Assembly: GCA_029269725.1 (NCBI GenBank)
Contig: JARJHS010000004.1
Location: 428,053 to 492,052, forward strand
Source of the DNA: Pollutibacter soli
GTDB lineage: Bacteria > Bacteroidota > Bacteroidia > Chitinophagales > Chitinophagaceae
DNA: 64,000 nt
Direction: 5' to 3'
The notes beneath the pieces are model-generated. The model was not told the DNA's origin and made no database searches. It saw only the letters and a program-made list of their open reading frames with translations. Made by a program: the position numbers and the translations under genes. Numbering within the stretch: position 1 is the stretch's first letter; each line of letters opens with the position of its first letter. Shown one piece after another: positions 36,786 through 46,050 of the stretch.

Positions 36786-37076
36786 TTACTGCGCCAGGAT
36801 TGAAATACATTTATCAATTTCCCGGATATAGAAACTGAGCTGCTTTTCCAGCTCCTTTCTTGCCGTTTCGTCGCCTGTACCAGTAGCCCGGATTACATTG
36901 AGCTGCTGTTCCAGTTGTCGGTTCTGTTGCCTGATGTGTTCTTCCGCATCCTGCACACGACCTAGTTCCGACTTCAGCCTGGTATTTTCTTTTTCAAGGG
37001 CTTTATATTGCTTTATCAGCCGGGCAACCTTTGCCTGTACCTGTTCTGCCTGTTGCGAAGGTGAAATTGTACTCAT
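36786..37076 (-). CDS. Coiled-coil protein next to pheT (possible ZapB-like division protein)
   Basis: A 96-residue protein dominated by a coiled coil from about residue 10 to 65 (VARLIKQYKALEKENTRLKS, QQNRQLEQQLNVIRA) and a short C-terminal helix (EKQLSFYIREIDKCISILAQ). It starts 2 bp after the pheT stop, so it is translated with pheT. In gammaproteobacteria ZapA works with the coiled-coil protein ZapB; this protein may be the counterpart here, from position near zapA and shape only. No sequence motif proves it. Confidence 0.65.
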   Translation of the reverse strand: MSTISPSQQAEQVQAKVARLIKQYKALEKENTRLKSELGRVQDAEEHIRQQNRQLEQQLNVIRATGTGDETARKELEKQLSFYIREIDKCISILAQ

Positions 37077-37078
37077 GG

Positions 37079-39505
37079 TTATCTGCGGATCTGTGCTGAA
37101 AGTTCCTTTTCAAATATACCGATGATTTTAGCCATGAACTGTTCCACTTCCTGATCAGTCAGGGTTTTTTCATCATCCTGGAAAACAAAGTTCATTGCCA
37201 TCGATTTTTTATCCTTTCCTAATTTATCGCTTTCGAAAAGGTCGAACAACCGGATCTCTTTTAATTTTTTTATTGACAAAGAACGTGCAGTTTTTTCGAT
37301 CGACTGGTAAGGAAGATCTTTTTGCACAACAAATGCAAGGTCGCGATTGACAGCTGGGAATTTCGAAATCTCTCTGAATTTTATTTTTACTGCAGATGCA
37401 ATTGACAGCCATTTCTCCCACAGGACATCAGCATAGTATACATCCTGTCTGATATCAAACATCTGCAACCTGCTTCTTTCAACTGCTCCAAGTGTGAGTA
37501 CCTGTGTTTTTCCAATAAAGCCATTCAACTGATCAGCATTTCCATTGCCAACGGGAATAAACTGAACCGAATCCAGACCTGAATGTGTGGCAAGAGCCTG
37601 GATAATTCCTTTCAGATAATATAAGTCAGCGGCAGACGAAGGGGCTTTCCAGGTCTTGTCTTCGAGCTGACCTGAAACCATCAATAATAAATGTTCCACT
37701 TCGTAATAAACGGCCTTCGCCGAAGTGCCGTATGTCTTGCCAAACTCAAACAAACGAAGATGGTTATTCTTCCTGTTCAGGTTATGTGCAACAGTCTGCA
37801 GACCGGTTTCCAGTATCGATGGTCTCAGAATATTCAGATCAGCACTAAGGTTATTCATCATCTTCACCGAATTCGTCAATTCATCATCGGTGTACCAGGC
37901 GCTATTCGCAATTGAGTTGTTTAGGATTTCGTTGAAACCTAATCCAGACAGAACAGCAGCGGTTTTTTCTTTTGTAAGCATGCTTAACGCGGCGCTTTCA
38001 ATAGAAGGAGCTATGGTAATTGTTTGCGGGATGGCGATATTGTCAAAACCATCGATGCGCATTATTTCTTCAGCGATATCTGCGGGAAGTGAAACATCTG
38101 TCTTATGCAATGGAACGGAAACGCGAATTCCAGTTTCACCTGATTCAATAATTTCAAATTTCAGACTTTCCAGTATCCTGCGAACTGCATCAGCGGAATA
38201 ATTCTTCCCGCTGATTTTTTTCAGATAGGCATATGTAAAATGAATAGTCTCCTTTGATTTCGGAGCCGGGTATATATCTGTCAGTGATGAAGCAATTTCA
38301 GCACCACAAATAGTTTGTAAAAGAAACGCAGTTCTTTTAAGAACCTCCACAGTATTCCCGATATCAACACCTTTTTCAAAACGCAGAGCTGCATCCGTTC
38401 TTAAATTATGTCTGAAAGAAGATTTGCGGATGGATACCGGATTAAACCAGGCGCTTTCCAAAAAAATCTTCGTTGTACTATTGCTGATACCACTGTTCAA
38501 TCCGCCAAAAACGCCACCGATACACATTCCATTGCTGTCACCATCACAAATCATCAGATCTTCTGCACTTAATTTCCGGATCTTCTGATCCAGGCTAACA
38601 AACTCGGTTCCCTCCGGAAGATTTTTTACTATGATTTTGCTGCCTGAAATTTTATCAGCGTCGAATGCGTGTAAAGGCTGTCCGGTTTCATGTAAAACGT
38701 AATTCGTGATATCTACAATACTGCTTATCGGTCGTACTCCGATTGCTTTCAAACGCTGCTGCATCCACTGTGGCGAAGCACCTGAATGAAATGATGAAAA
38801 CCCGATACCAGAATATCTTGGACAATCAGCTGTATTTTCGACACTAACGTTAACGGATACCGTATTGCTTAAAGGTGTAAGTTCTGTGATAGAAGGTTTT
38901 ACCACTTCATAATTGCCATTTTCATGGTGATTTAACCAGGCGCACACATCTCTCGCTACTCCCATATGACTCATTGCATCACTTCTGTTAGGCGTGAGAC
39001 CTATATGGATAACCGTGTCACTATAAGGTTTGAAAAAATCTTTTGCAGCTGTTCCGGGTTCCAGTTCCGAAGGCAATACCAATATACCTGCGTGCGATTC
39101 TCCAATTCCGATTTCATCCTCTGCGCAAATCATACCCTGGCTTTCAACACCGCGGATCTTTGCATTTTTCATCGTCAGCGGATCGCCTTTCAGTGGATAA
39201 ATAGTAGTACCCACCTGTGCAACAACTACTTTTTGTCCTACCGCCACATTCGGTGCACCACAAACGATTTGTAACTCCGTGCCTGGAGTGGTACGGACTT
39301 TCGTTAAACTCAGTTTATCCGCATTCGGATGTTTGCTTACTTCCAGTACTTCCCCGATGACCAGCCCATCAAGATTACCTTTTATCTCTTCAAAATTTTC
39401 AACACCTTCTACTTCAAGCCCGATAGAATTCAATATCAGAGCCAGTTTTTCTGCGGATAATGTCAAAGGAAGATATTCTGCCAGCCAATTACATGAAATA
39501 GTCAT
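37079..39505 (-). CDS. pheT: Phenylalanyl-tRNA synthetase beta subunit
   Basis: An 808-residue subunit. The N-terminal tRNA-binding (OB-like) domain spans about 40-150 (GLVIGEVLEVSKHPNADKLSLTKV), then B3/B4 editing domain (DVCAWLNHHENGNY, HAFDADKISGS), B5 and the C-terminal FDX-ACB domain (FREISKFPAVNRDLAFVVQK). It pairs with PheS, absent from the window, to charge tRNA-Phe. The length is normal. The gene is divergent from dnaB across a 461-bp gap. Confidence 0.95.
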   Translation of the reverse strand: MTISCNWLAEYLPLTLSAEKLALILNSIGLEVEGVENFEEIKGNLDGLVIGEVLEVSKHPNADKLSLTKVRTTPGTELQIVCGAPNVAVGQKVVVAQVGTTIYPLKGDPLTMKNAKIRGVESQGMICAEDEIGIGESHAGILVLPSELEPGTAAKDFFKPYSDTVIHIGLTPNRSDAMSHMGVARDVCAWLNHHENGNYEVVKPSITELTPLSNTVSVNVSVENTADCPRYSGIGFSSFHSGASPQWMQQRLKAIGVRPISSIVDITNYVLHETGQPLHAFDADKISGSKIIVKNLPEGTEFVSLDQKIRKLSAEDLMICDGDSNGMCIGGVFGGLNSGISNSTTKIFLESAWFNPVSIRKSSFRHNLRTDAALRFEKGVDIGNTVEVLKRTAFLLQTICGAEIASSLTDIYPAPKSKETIHFTYAYLKKISGKNYSADAVRRILESLKFEIIESGETGIRVSVPLHKTDVSLPADIAEEIMRIDGFDNIAIPQTITIAPSIESAALSMLTKEKTAAVLSGLGFNEILNNSIANSAWYTDDELTNSVKMMNNLSADLNILRPSILETGLQTVAHNLNRKNNHLRLFEFGKTYGTSAKAVYYEVEHLLLMVSGQLEDKTWKAPSSAADLYYLKGIIQALATHSGLDSVQFIPVGNGNADQLNGFIGKTQVLTLGAVERSRLQMFDIRQDVYYADVLWEKWLSIASAVKIKFREISKFPAVNRDLAFVVQKDLPYQSIEKTARSLSIKKLKEIRLFDLFESDKLGKDKKSMAMNFVFQDDEKTLTDQEVEQFMAKIIGIFEKELSAQIRR

Positions 39506-39966
39506 TTGTAGTGGTCAATTTTATAAAGCGGCAAAGATAAGATGAGCTCAGCTATCTGTCAGGGATAAGGTCAAAACCCTGTCAAAGGCCTGTTAATACT
39601 GAATTTTCTCAGGTTTAAAATGTTCAAAACGGGCTGAAACTCCATACTGTGGTTACTTATTGTCCGCCAAGAAAATTGAGATAAAAACTTTATCACATCC
39701 GATGTGCATTAAACAATATTCGTGGTGTTATTTTTTTTTATTTGTGGATATCACTGCGGAAATTTGTGCATAAACACGGAAAACCGGTGTATATTCCTGT
39801 GGATTCGCTGTGATTAATTATTGATAGCAGAATTTAATTCCGGGAGGTTTTTTGGGAATTACATTCGCCGTCCTCATTGCGATAATATTCCCTTAACATG
39901 AAATTGGGTGAAATGAATCGCGGGGACTATAAAACCTTACTTAACCTTTTTTCCTTATAGATTTAA
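39506..39966. promoter_or_regulatory. pheT/dnaB divergent gap with a cluster of DnaA-box-like sites
   Basis: No gene is seen. Same-orientation 9-mers near TGTGGATAA occur at 39743-39751 (TGTGGATAT, one mismatch), 39765-39773 (TGTGCATAA, one mismatch) and 39798-39806 (TGTGGATTC, two mismatches), with a weaker TGTGCATTA at 39703-39711. The first three are spaced 22 and 33 bp apart, whole helical turns. This could be a regulatory site or replication-origin-like region. dnaA itself is about 21 kb away. Confidence 0.45.
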
Positions 39967-41514
39967 ATGGATTTAACTAATTTAAACCGCGACCGAAAAA
40001 ACAGAAGAAAAAACGCTCCTGACTTTAATAATCTCGTTTTTGGGAAAATTCCACCCCAGTCCCGGGAATTAGAGGATGCTGTACTGGGAGCAATAATGCT
40101 AGAGAAAAGTGCTTTTGACACTGTGGTTGAGATTCTTAAGCCAGAATGTTTTTATGTTGATGCTAACCAGCGCATTTTCAGCGCGATGATGGGCCTGGCT
40201 CAAAAATCAATGCCCATCGATTTGCTTACTGTTGTGGAGGAACTAAGATTCAGGGAAGAGCTTGAAATGGTCGGCGGCGCTTTTTATGTGTCCAAACTCA
40301 CAAATGCGGTTGTTTCTTCGGCAAATATTGAAACGCATGCGCGTATCATCCTCCAGAAGTTCATCCAGAGAGAACTGATCCGTATCAGCGGTGAGACGAT
40401 CAGCGATGCATATGAGGATTCAACTGATGTTTTTGATTTGCTGGATGAAGCTGAAAGCAGGTTGTTTGAAATAACGAATAATCACCTTCGAAAGAATTTT
40501 GATTCGATCGATGTTGTGTTGATGAAAACCATCAAACGCATCGATGATATGCGCAATCGCCAGGAAGATATTACTGGAGTTCCTACAGGTTTCCATTCGC
40601 TTGACAAAGTAACCTATGGCTGGCAGAATTCTGACCTTGTGATTCTTGCAGCAAGGCCATCCGTGGGTAAAACGGCATTTGCGCTCAACCTTGCCCGTAA
40701 TGCTGCGATGCATCCGACTAAACCAACGCCCGTTGCATTCTTCAGCCTTGAGATGAGCTCGGCTCAGCTGGTACAACGAATTCTTTCGGCTGAAAGCGAA
40801 ATTTTACTGGAGAAGATTGCGCGTGGAAGAATGGAAGAACATGAAATGCAGCAGCTGTATAAAAAAGGCATTCAACCACTTTCAAAAGCACCGATATTTA
40901 TTGATGACACTGCGGCGCTGAACATCTTTGAATTGCGTGCAAAATGCCGCAGGTTGAAAAGCAAACACAATATTGGTATCATTATCATCGACTATTTGCA
41001 GTTGATGAGTGGTGGTGGTGATAATCGTAATTCCAATCGTGAGCAGGAGATCAGTACTATTTCACGAAACCTTAAAGGGCTAGCAAAAGAGTTACAGGTT
41101 CCTATTATTGCATTGAGTCAGCTTTCCCGTGAGGTCGAAAAAAGAAAAGACGGAAAGAACCTTCCACAACTGAGTGACCTTCGTGAATCCGGTGCCATCG
41201 AACAGGATGCTGACATGGTAATGTTTCTTTACCGGCCGGAATACCACGGGCTTACCAGTAACGAAATGGGAGAAAGTGTAAAAGGTGAAACCTATGTCCG
41301 AATTGCCAAACATAGAAATGGTTCATTAGAAAATATTAAACTTAAGGGCCTGCTGCATATTCAAAAGTTCATCGACGCACCAGAAGACGATTTCAGCGGG
41401 CTGGGTATGAGCGAGGGCAACTGGAAACCAGTGAAAGACGATGATAATGCGAGATTGTTTATCCAGAAAGGCAGCAAGATGAACGATCTTTCTGATGACG
41501 ATGAACCCTTTTAA
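39967..41514 (+). CDS. dnaB: Replicative DNA helicase
   Basis: A 515-residue hexameric helicase. The N-terminal DnaB domain (about 25-135, PPQSRELEDAVLGAIMLEKS) and the RecA-like C-terminal domain (about 200-470) are complete: Walker A AARPSVGKTAFALNLA, Walker B IIIIDYLQLMSG, arginine-finger region DLRESGAIEQDADMVMFLYR. No intein interrupts it. The stop codon is followed within 5 bp by a heptamer repeat. It lies in the divergent gap with DnaA-box-like sites. Confidence 0.97.
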   Translation: MDLTNLNRDRKNRRKNAPDFNNLVFGKIPPQSRELEDAVLGAIMLEKSAFDTVVEILKPECFYVDANQRIFSAMMGLAQKSMPIDLLTVVEELRFREELEMVGGAFYVSKLTNAVVSSANIETHARIILQKFIQRELIRISGETISDAYEDSTDVFDLLDEAESRLFEITNNHLRKNFDSIDVVLMKTIKRIDDMRNRQEDITGVPTGFHSLDKVTYGWQNSDLVILAARPSVGKTAFALNLARNAAMHPTKPTPVAFFSLEMSSAQLVQRILSAESEILLEKIARGRMEEHEMQQLYKKGIQPLSKAPIFIDDTAALNIFELRAKCRRLKSKHNIGIIIIDYLQLMSGGGDNRNSNREQEISTISRNLKGLAKELQVPIIALSQLSREVEKRKDGKNLPQLSDLRESGAIEQDADMVMFLYRPEYHGLTSNEMGESVKGETYVRIAKHRNGSLENIKLKGLLHIQKFIDAPEDDFSGLGMSEGNWKPVKDDDNARLFIQKGSKMNDLSDDDEPF

Positions 41515-41519
41515 GGTAG

Positions 41520-41543
41520 AACGTTAAACGTGTAACGTGGAAC
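41520..41543 (+). repeat. Heptamer tandem repeat between dnaB and rsmE
   Basis: AACGTTA, AACGTGT, AACGTGG then AACC, starting 5 bp after the dnaB stop. The predicted rsmE GTG start (41537) is part of the third unit. Confidence 0.8.
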
Positions 41544-42256
41544 CTAAAGCGCATGCAATTCCCATTTTCTTTTTGGAACAAATACCTGTTCAGTGGAATA
41601 TTGTTTCCCTTCCCGATGAAACTGCCAGGCATATACTTACGGTGCTGCGCATGCGGGAAAATGAAATCCTTCAATTGACTGATGGGAAAGGATCAAAAGC
41701 AAATGCGGTCATCATTAAAACCGGGAAGAAAAATCTCGATGTAAAAATTCAATCCGTTTCCCATACAGAACGACCTTCAAAGCAGCTCACGCTCGCGGTT
41801 TCTCTTCTGAAGAATGCGAGCCGTTTTGAATGGCTTCTCGAAAAAGCAACCGAGCTCGGTGTCCACAAAATTGTACCGTTGATTTGCGCACGGACCGAAC
41901 GTCAGCATTTCCGGGCCGACCGGATGAAAAATATACTTATCAGTGCGATGATCCAGTCGCAACAATTCTGGTTACCTGAATTGCAGGAGCCTCAGGCTTT
42001 TGATCAGTTTTTCAAAACCGGCTTTCCTGGCAGAAGATATATCGCGCATTGCCTTCCTGATGCTACAAAGCAACTCCGATCATTCAAACCTGCTTCACAA
42101 TCGGAAATTCTGATCGGGCCCGAAGGGGATTTTACGGAAGAGGAGATCGAACTTGCCATCAACCACGGATTTGAAGCTGTGACTCTGGGTGACAATCGCC
42201 TGAGAACAGAAACAGCGGCCATCGCCGCTGTTACACTTATCTTACTGGGTCAGTAA
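41537..42256 (+). CDS. rsmE: 16S rRNA (uracil-1498-N3)-methyltransferase
   Basis: A 239-residue SPOUT-class enzyme methylating U1498 of 16S rRNA. The N-terminal PUA-like domain (HILTVLRMRENEILQLTDGKG) and the trefoil-knot SAM site (LIGPEGDFTEEEIELA, LGDNRLRTETAAIAA) are complete. No ATG is available at the right place; GTG at 41537 is the only reasonable start and overlaps the heptamer repeat. Family starts are usually a few residues before the FF motif found here (IPIFFLEQ). The stop codon is again in a heptamer repeat. Confidence 0.92.
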   Translation: MEPKAHAIPIFFLEQIPVQWNIVSLPDETARHILTVLRMRENEILQLTDGKGSKANAVIIKTGKKNLDVKIQSVSHTERPSKQLTLAVSLLKNASRFEWLLEKATELGVHKIVPLICARTERQHFRADRMKNILISAMIQSQQFWLPELQEPQAFDQFFKTGFPGRRYIAHCLPDATKQLRSFKPASQSEILIGPEGDFTEEEIELAINHGFEAVTLGDNRLRTETAAIAAVTLILLGQ

Positions 42257-42296
42257 ACGTTTAACGTTTCACGTTCTGTCTTAAAGTTCAACGTTA
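42254..42296. repeat. Heptamer array filling the whole gap between the rsmE and terC stop codons
   Basis: TAAACGT, TTAACGT, TTCACGT, TCTGTCT, TAAAGTT, CAACGTT. The first base triplet is the rsmE stop TAA (42254-42256) and the far end includes the terC stop on the other strand (42296-42294). Confidence 0.85.
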
Positions 42297-43127
42297 ATGT
42301 GCTTTGTCGTCCCTGCCGATTAATTCTTTTTCAGATTCCACAGGCTTTGGCTCCCGGAGCTGCACAGGGTTTTTTGACCTTGATTTTTTCCGCATCCACA
42401 TATTGAGTAATTCAACACCAAACGAGAACGCCATTGCAAAATAGATATACCCTTTGTCGATATGGCTTCCATGAATTGGCTCTACTCCCTCAAAGAACAA
42501 ACTGAAACCAACCATGAGTAAAAAGGAGAGCGCCAGCATTTTTAATGTCGGATGCTTATGAATGAAGTTGGAGATTTTTTCAGCAAAGAAAAACATAATG
42601 AACATGGCGATCACCACCGCAATCATCATTACTTCCACATGACGCGCCATACCAACAGCAGTAATGATACTGTCGAAAGAAAAAACCATATCAATAATAA
42701 TGATCTGACCAATCACTGAACCGAATGATGCGGCCGTTTTCTTCGTGCCTTGCAGTTCAGGTTCTTCACCTTCCAGTTTTGCATGAATTTCTTTTACCGT
42801 TTTATATAAAAGGAAAAGACCACCAGCAAACATGATGATGTTGCGCAGATTAAATCCGATATGCCTGTCGCCCCAGTTGAGACCGAACAATTCCCTGTTG
42901 CCGTTTTTTACCAACCATCCCAGGGCCAGCAATAATAGAATACGAACAATGATACCTGCGATCATCCAAATTCTGCGGGCATTCAGCTTCTGTTTTTCTT
43001 TCAAACGCCCCATCAGGATAGATACAAAGATCACATTATCGATACCGAGTACAATTTCCAGGAGTGTTAGTGTTATTAAGCTGATTACCGCGTCTGTCGT
43101 TAATAAATGTTCCATGAATGAAAACAA
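42294..43127 (-). CDS. TerC family integral membrane protein
   Basis: A 277-residue polytopic membrane protein with about seven hydrophobic segments. The family motif LEIVLGIDNVIFVSILMGRL (about 20-40) with its conserved acidic residues and VIGQIIIIDMVFSFDSIITA in the second half are typical of TerC/YgjT-type proteins, recently associated with metal (manganese) homeostasis. The C-terminal tail is charged (RKKSRSKNPVQLREPKPVES). It is transcribed alone; its stop codon is within the repeat shared with rsmE. Ion specificity is not readable. Confidence 0.85.
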   Translation of the reverse strand: MFSFMEHLLTTDAVISLITLTLLEIVLGIDNVIFVSILMGRLKEKQKLNARRIWMIAGIIVRILLLLALGWLVKNGNRELFGLNWGDRHIGFNLRNIIMFAGGLFLLYKTVKEIHAKLEGEEPELQGTKKTAASFGSVIGQIIIIDMVFSFDSIITAVGMARHVEVMMIAVVIAMFIMFFFAEKISNFIHKHPTLKMLALSFLLMVGFSLFFEGVEPIHGSHIDKGYIYFAMAFSFGVELLNMWMRKKSRSKNPVQLREPKPVESEKELIGRDDKAH

Positions 43128-43178
43128 TATTTGAATTCGTTACTTAAAAAATAATACCGGCAAGCGTCTGAAGATAAT

Positions 43179-43495
43179 TTAATCGCAGTGTATGCGGTGT
43201 CCAAAGCGGATGACATGTTTGTCAGGTACTTCTGCATACATTTCGCACACATTCCATTCCTGGCTTACCGGACCGTCCAAGGTAATCGCATCCACGCTCC
43301 TGATCTGTTGACAATGCGGATACACATTATCTACAATAATACAAAGTCCGGTGCCCGGACAGCCCTGTCTTTTTCTGCAAAAAACAATTCGACATCACCT
43401 TTTGAAATACCTCCAACTATTCCTTTTTCATCATAGACCCGGCTGTTTTCAAACGCTGGTTCCTCTGCGAAATAAGCAATGGTTTTTCTTTGCAT
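43179..43495 (-). pseudogene. Small gene with apparent single-base frameshift
   Basis: From the ATG at 43495 (preceded by GCAGAAG) the frame reads MQRKTIAYFAEEPAFENSRV and on to DRAVRAPDFVLL, then hits TAG at 43333-43331. In the minus-strand frame one base off, coding-like sequence continues immediately, VDNVYPHCQQIRSVDAITLD and on to FGHRIHCD, and stops at 43179. Joining the two by adding one base near 43335 gives a plausible protein of about 105 residues; neither part alone looks whole. I do not recognise a family. Either a real frameshifted gene or a base error in the assembly. Confidence 0.45.
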
Positions 43496-43571
43496 CTTCT
43501 GCGTACAATATTTGTTACAGATTTTTCCAATGGTACTGCTCTCATTTTTGAAAGGCGGATATCGGTAGTAT

Positions 43572-44624
43572 TTATTTAACCAGGCCCTTGCAAATATTTT
43601 TTGCGATTGCTGGTCCTTCATAAATAAATCCTGTCCAGACCTGTATCAATTCCGCGCCAGCATTGAATTTATCTTTTGCATCTTCCGCTGTAAAAATGCC
43701 TCCACTACCGATCACCGGAATTTTACCTTTGGTTTTACTGTGAATATATCTTACCACTTCATCAGACCTCTCTTTTACGGGTTTACCACTCAGACCACCA
43801 GCGCCAATTTTTTCAATTTCAGCGGGAGGAGTAGATGACAGCTTTTCGCGACTGACAGTTGTATTTGTTGCGACAATTCCGTCGAGTTGTAATTCCATGG
43901 CAAGATCAACAATATCGTTCAGCTGCCTTTCGGAAAGATCAGGAGAGATCTTTAACAATAGTGGTTTCAGTGAAATTTTCGTTCTGTTGATGGCCTGGAG
44001 ATGTGAAAGTATTTTTCGAAGCGATTCTTTCTCTTGCAGTTCACGTAACCCGGGGGTATTTGGCGAACTAACATTCACAACGAAATAATCAACATAGTCA
44101 TACAGAGCAATAAAGCATGTTTCATAATCACGCCAGGCTTCTTCGTTAGACGTTACCTTATTCTTTCCGATATTACCGCCGATGATCATAGCATCCGAAT
44201 CCGATTTTTTCCGGCTCAGTTTCCATTTTTTCAGTTGTTCAACAACAGCTTTCACACCGAAATTGTTGAAACCCATCCGGTTGATGATGGCTTTATCTCC
44301 AGGTAAACGGAAAAGGCGGGGTTTTTCATTTCCCTCCTGTGGAAGTGGTGTTACCGTCCCAATTTCAACAAATCCAAACCCCAATGCATCAAGCTCATTC
44401 AGGTAAAGGGCATTTTTATCAAATCCGGCAGCCAGCCCAACAGGATTTTTAAAATGCAATCCAAAAACTTCACGCGAAAGTCCATCGGCTTTATAATCAA
44501 ATGATTTCTGCAGTCTTTTCTTTCCAAAAGGGATTTTAGCGATTACCCCCAAAACATCCATTGAAAAATAGTGAACCTTTTCCGGGTCAAAGAAAAACAG
44601 GCACTTTCTGATGAATTGATACAT
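43572..44624 (-). CDS. pyrD: Quinone-dependent dihydroorotate dehydrogenase (class 2)
   Basis: A 350-residue FMN enzyme of pyrimidine synthesis. An N-terminal membrane-associating helix (about 1-30, FIRKCLFFFDPEKVHYFSMD) marks class 2, which passes electrons to quinones. The FMN/orotate barrel shows FKNPVGLAAGFDKNALYLNE, EIGTVTPLPQEGNEKPRLFR, the catalytic serine in VNVSSPNTPGLRELQ, and VIGSGGIFTAEDAKDKFNAGA. Normal length. The 3' end is next to the frameshifted small gene. Confidence 0.96.
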   Translation of the reverse strand: MYQFIRKCLFFFDPEKVHYFSMDVLGVIAKIPFGKKRLQKSFDYKADGLSREVFGLHFKNPVGLAAGFDKNALYLNELDALGFGFVEIGTVTPLPQEGNEKPRLFRLPGDKAIINRMGFNNFGVKAVVEQLKKWKLSRKKSDSDAMIIGGNIGKNKVTSNEEAWRDYETCFIALYDYVDYFVVNVSSPNTPGLRELQEKESLRKILSHLQAINRTKISLKPLLLKISPDLSERQLNDIVDLAMELQLDGIVATNTTVSREKLSSTPPAEIEKIGAGGLSGKPVKERSDEVVRYIHSKTKGKIPVIGSGGIFTAEDAKDKFNAGAELIQVWTGFIYEGPAIAKNICKGLVK

Positions 44625-44767
44625 GGGTGGCGAAGATAAGAAATGGAAAAGTCGGCATAAAATAGAAGCTGTGAAACAGGCTGAATTAATAGTTGTTAAT
44701 GCAACTAGTTTCAGGAAATTTGATTAACTTTAAACACCTAAGATTATTTACTTTTCAACTCAATGTT

Positions 44768-45943
44768 ATGCAGGATGCCTATATAGTTGCCGGTTTTCGA
44801 ACAGCGGTAACAAAATCCAAACGAGGTGGTTTCAGGTTTACACGGCCGGATGATCTTGCGGTGGATGTGATCCGTGGATTACTTGCTTCTGTTCCGCAAC
44901 TTGATCCAAAAAGGGTGGATGACGTGATTGTAGGAAATGCTGTACCCGAAGCTGAGCAAGGATTACAGGTGGGACGAATTATTGCTGCCAGAGCGGTTGG
45001 AATACAGGCTCCCGGAATGACGGTTAACCGTTACTGTGCGTCGGGCCTGGAAACCATTGCCATTGCTACTTCCAAGATCAGGAGCGGAATGGCGGATTGT
45101 ATCATTGCCGGTGGTGTTGAGAGTATGACCATGGTACCAACAGCAGGATGGAAGACCGTACCTGCTTATTCGATAGCCAGTGAAGAACCTGATTATTACC
45201 TGAGTATGGGGCTTACAGCAGAAGCGGTGGCGAAAGAATACCATGTGAGTCGTGAAGACCAGGATGAATTTTCGTTGAATTCACATAAAAAAGCTTTGAA
45301 CGCAATTGAGAAAGGATTTTTCAAACCGGGAATTTTACCTGTCAAAGTGAATGAAACGTACCTTGATGAAAAAGGAAAGAAAAAGCAGCGTGAATTTGTA
45401 ATTGATACAGATGAAGGAGTTCGTGCTGACACGAATCTGGCGGCGCTTGGAAAACTAAAACCAGCATTTGCATTGAATGGTACGGTTACAGCGGGAAATT
45501 CTTCGCAAACCAGTGATGGTGCCGCTTTTGTGGTAGTGATGAGTGAGCATATGGTGAAAGAACTGGGTCTTCAGCCAATCGGAAGGCTCGTTAACGCAGC
45601 ATCTGCGGGTGTGCATCCCCGTATCATGGGCATCGGGCCGGTGGAAGCTGTACCCAAGGTGTTAAAACAAGCGGGAATGAGCCTGGATCAGATCGACCTC
45701 ATAGAACTCAATGAGGCGTTTGCCTCGCAATCGCTGGCGGTTATCCGAAAACTTGAACTGAATCCTGAAATTGTAAATATCAATGGTGGTGCAATCGCAC
45801 TGGGTCATCCATTGGGATGTACGGGGTGTAAACTTACTATTCAGTTATTAGGGGATCTCCGGAGACTCCACAGGAAATATGGTATCGTCACAGCATGTGT
45901 GGGTGGAGGACAGGGAATTGCGGGTATTATCGAGCGGTTTTAG
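44768..45943 (+). CDS. Thiolase family acetyl-CoA C-acyltransferase
   Basis: A 391-residue thiolase from the ATG at 44768 (MQDAYIVAGFRTAV). The acylated cysteine is in MTVNRYCASGLETIA (near residue 90), HPRIMGIGPVEAVP and NINGGAIALGHPLGCTGCKL hold the catalytic histidine, and ACVGGGQGIAG the second cysteine. It may work in beta-oxidation (with the acyl-CoA dehydrogenase 28 kb away) or in acetoacetyl-CoA synthesis; the direction cannot be decided. The frame could start at 44693, but the extra N-terminus is unlike the family. Confidence 0.92.
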   Translation: MQDAYIVAGFRTAVTKSKRGGFRFTRPDDLAVDVIRGLLASVPQLDPKRVDDVIVGNAVPEAEQGLQVGRIIAARAVGIQAPGMTVNRYCASGLETIAIATSKIRSGMADCIIAGGVESMTMVPTAGWKTVPAYSIASEEPDYYLSMGLTAEAVAKEYHVSREDQDEFSLNSHKKALNAIEKGFFKPGILPVKVNETYLDEKGKKKQREFVIDTDEGVRADTNLAALGKLKPAFALNGTVTAGNSSQTSDGAAFVVVMSEHMVKELGLQPIGRLVNAASAGVHPRIMGIGPVEAVPKVLKQAGMSLDQIDLIELNEAFASQSLAVIRKLELNPEIVNINGGAIALGHPLGCTGCKLTIQLLGDLRRLHRKYGIVTACVGGGQGIAGIIERF

Positions 45944-46050
45944 TAACCAGCCAACTCTGACGAATACGTACTTTTTTATCCCCTGATTGGGCACGGTTTT
46001 AAAAAAAATATGATTATCATTGTTCTGACGTTCTTTTTATTAGAGATGAG

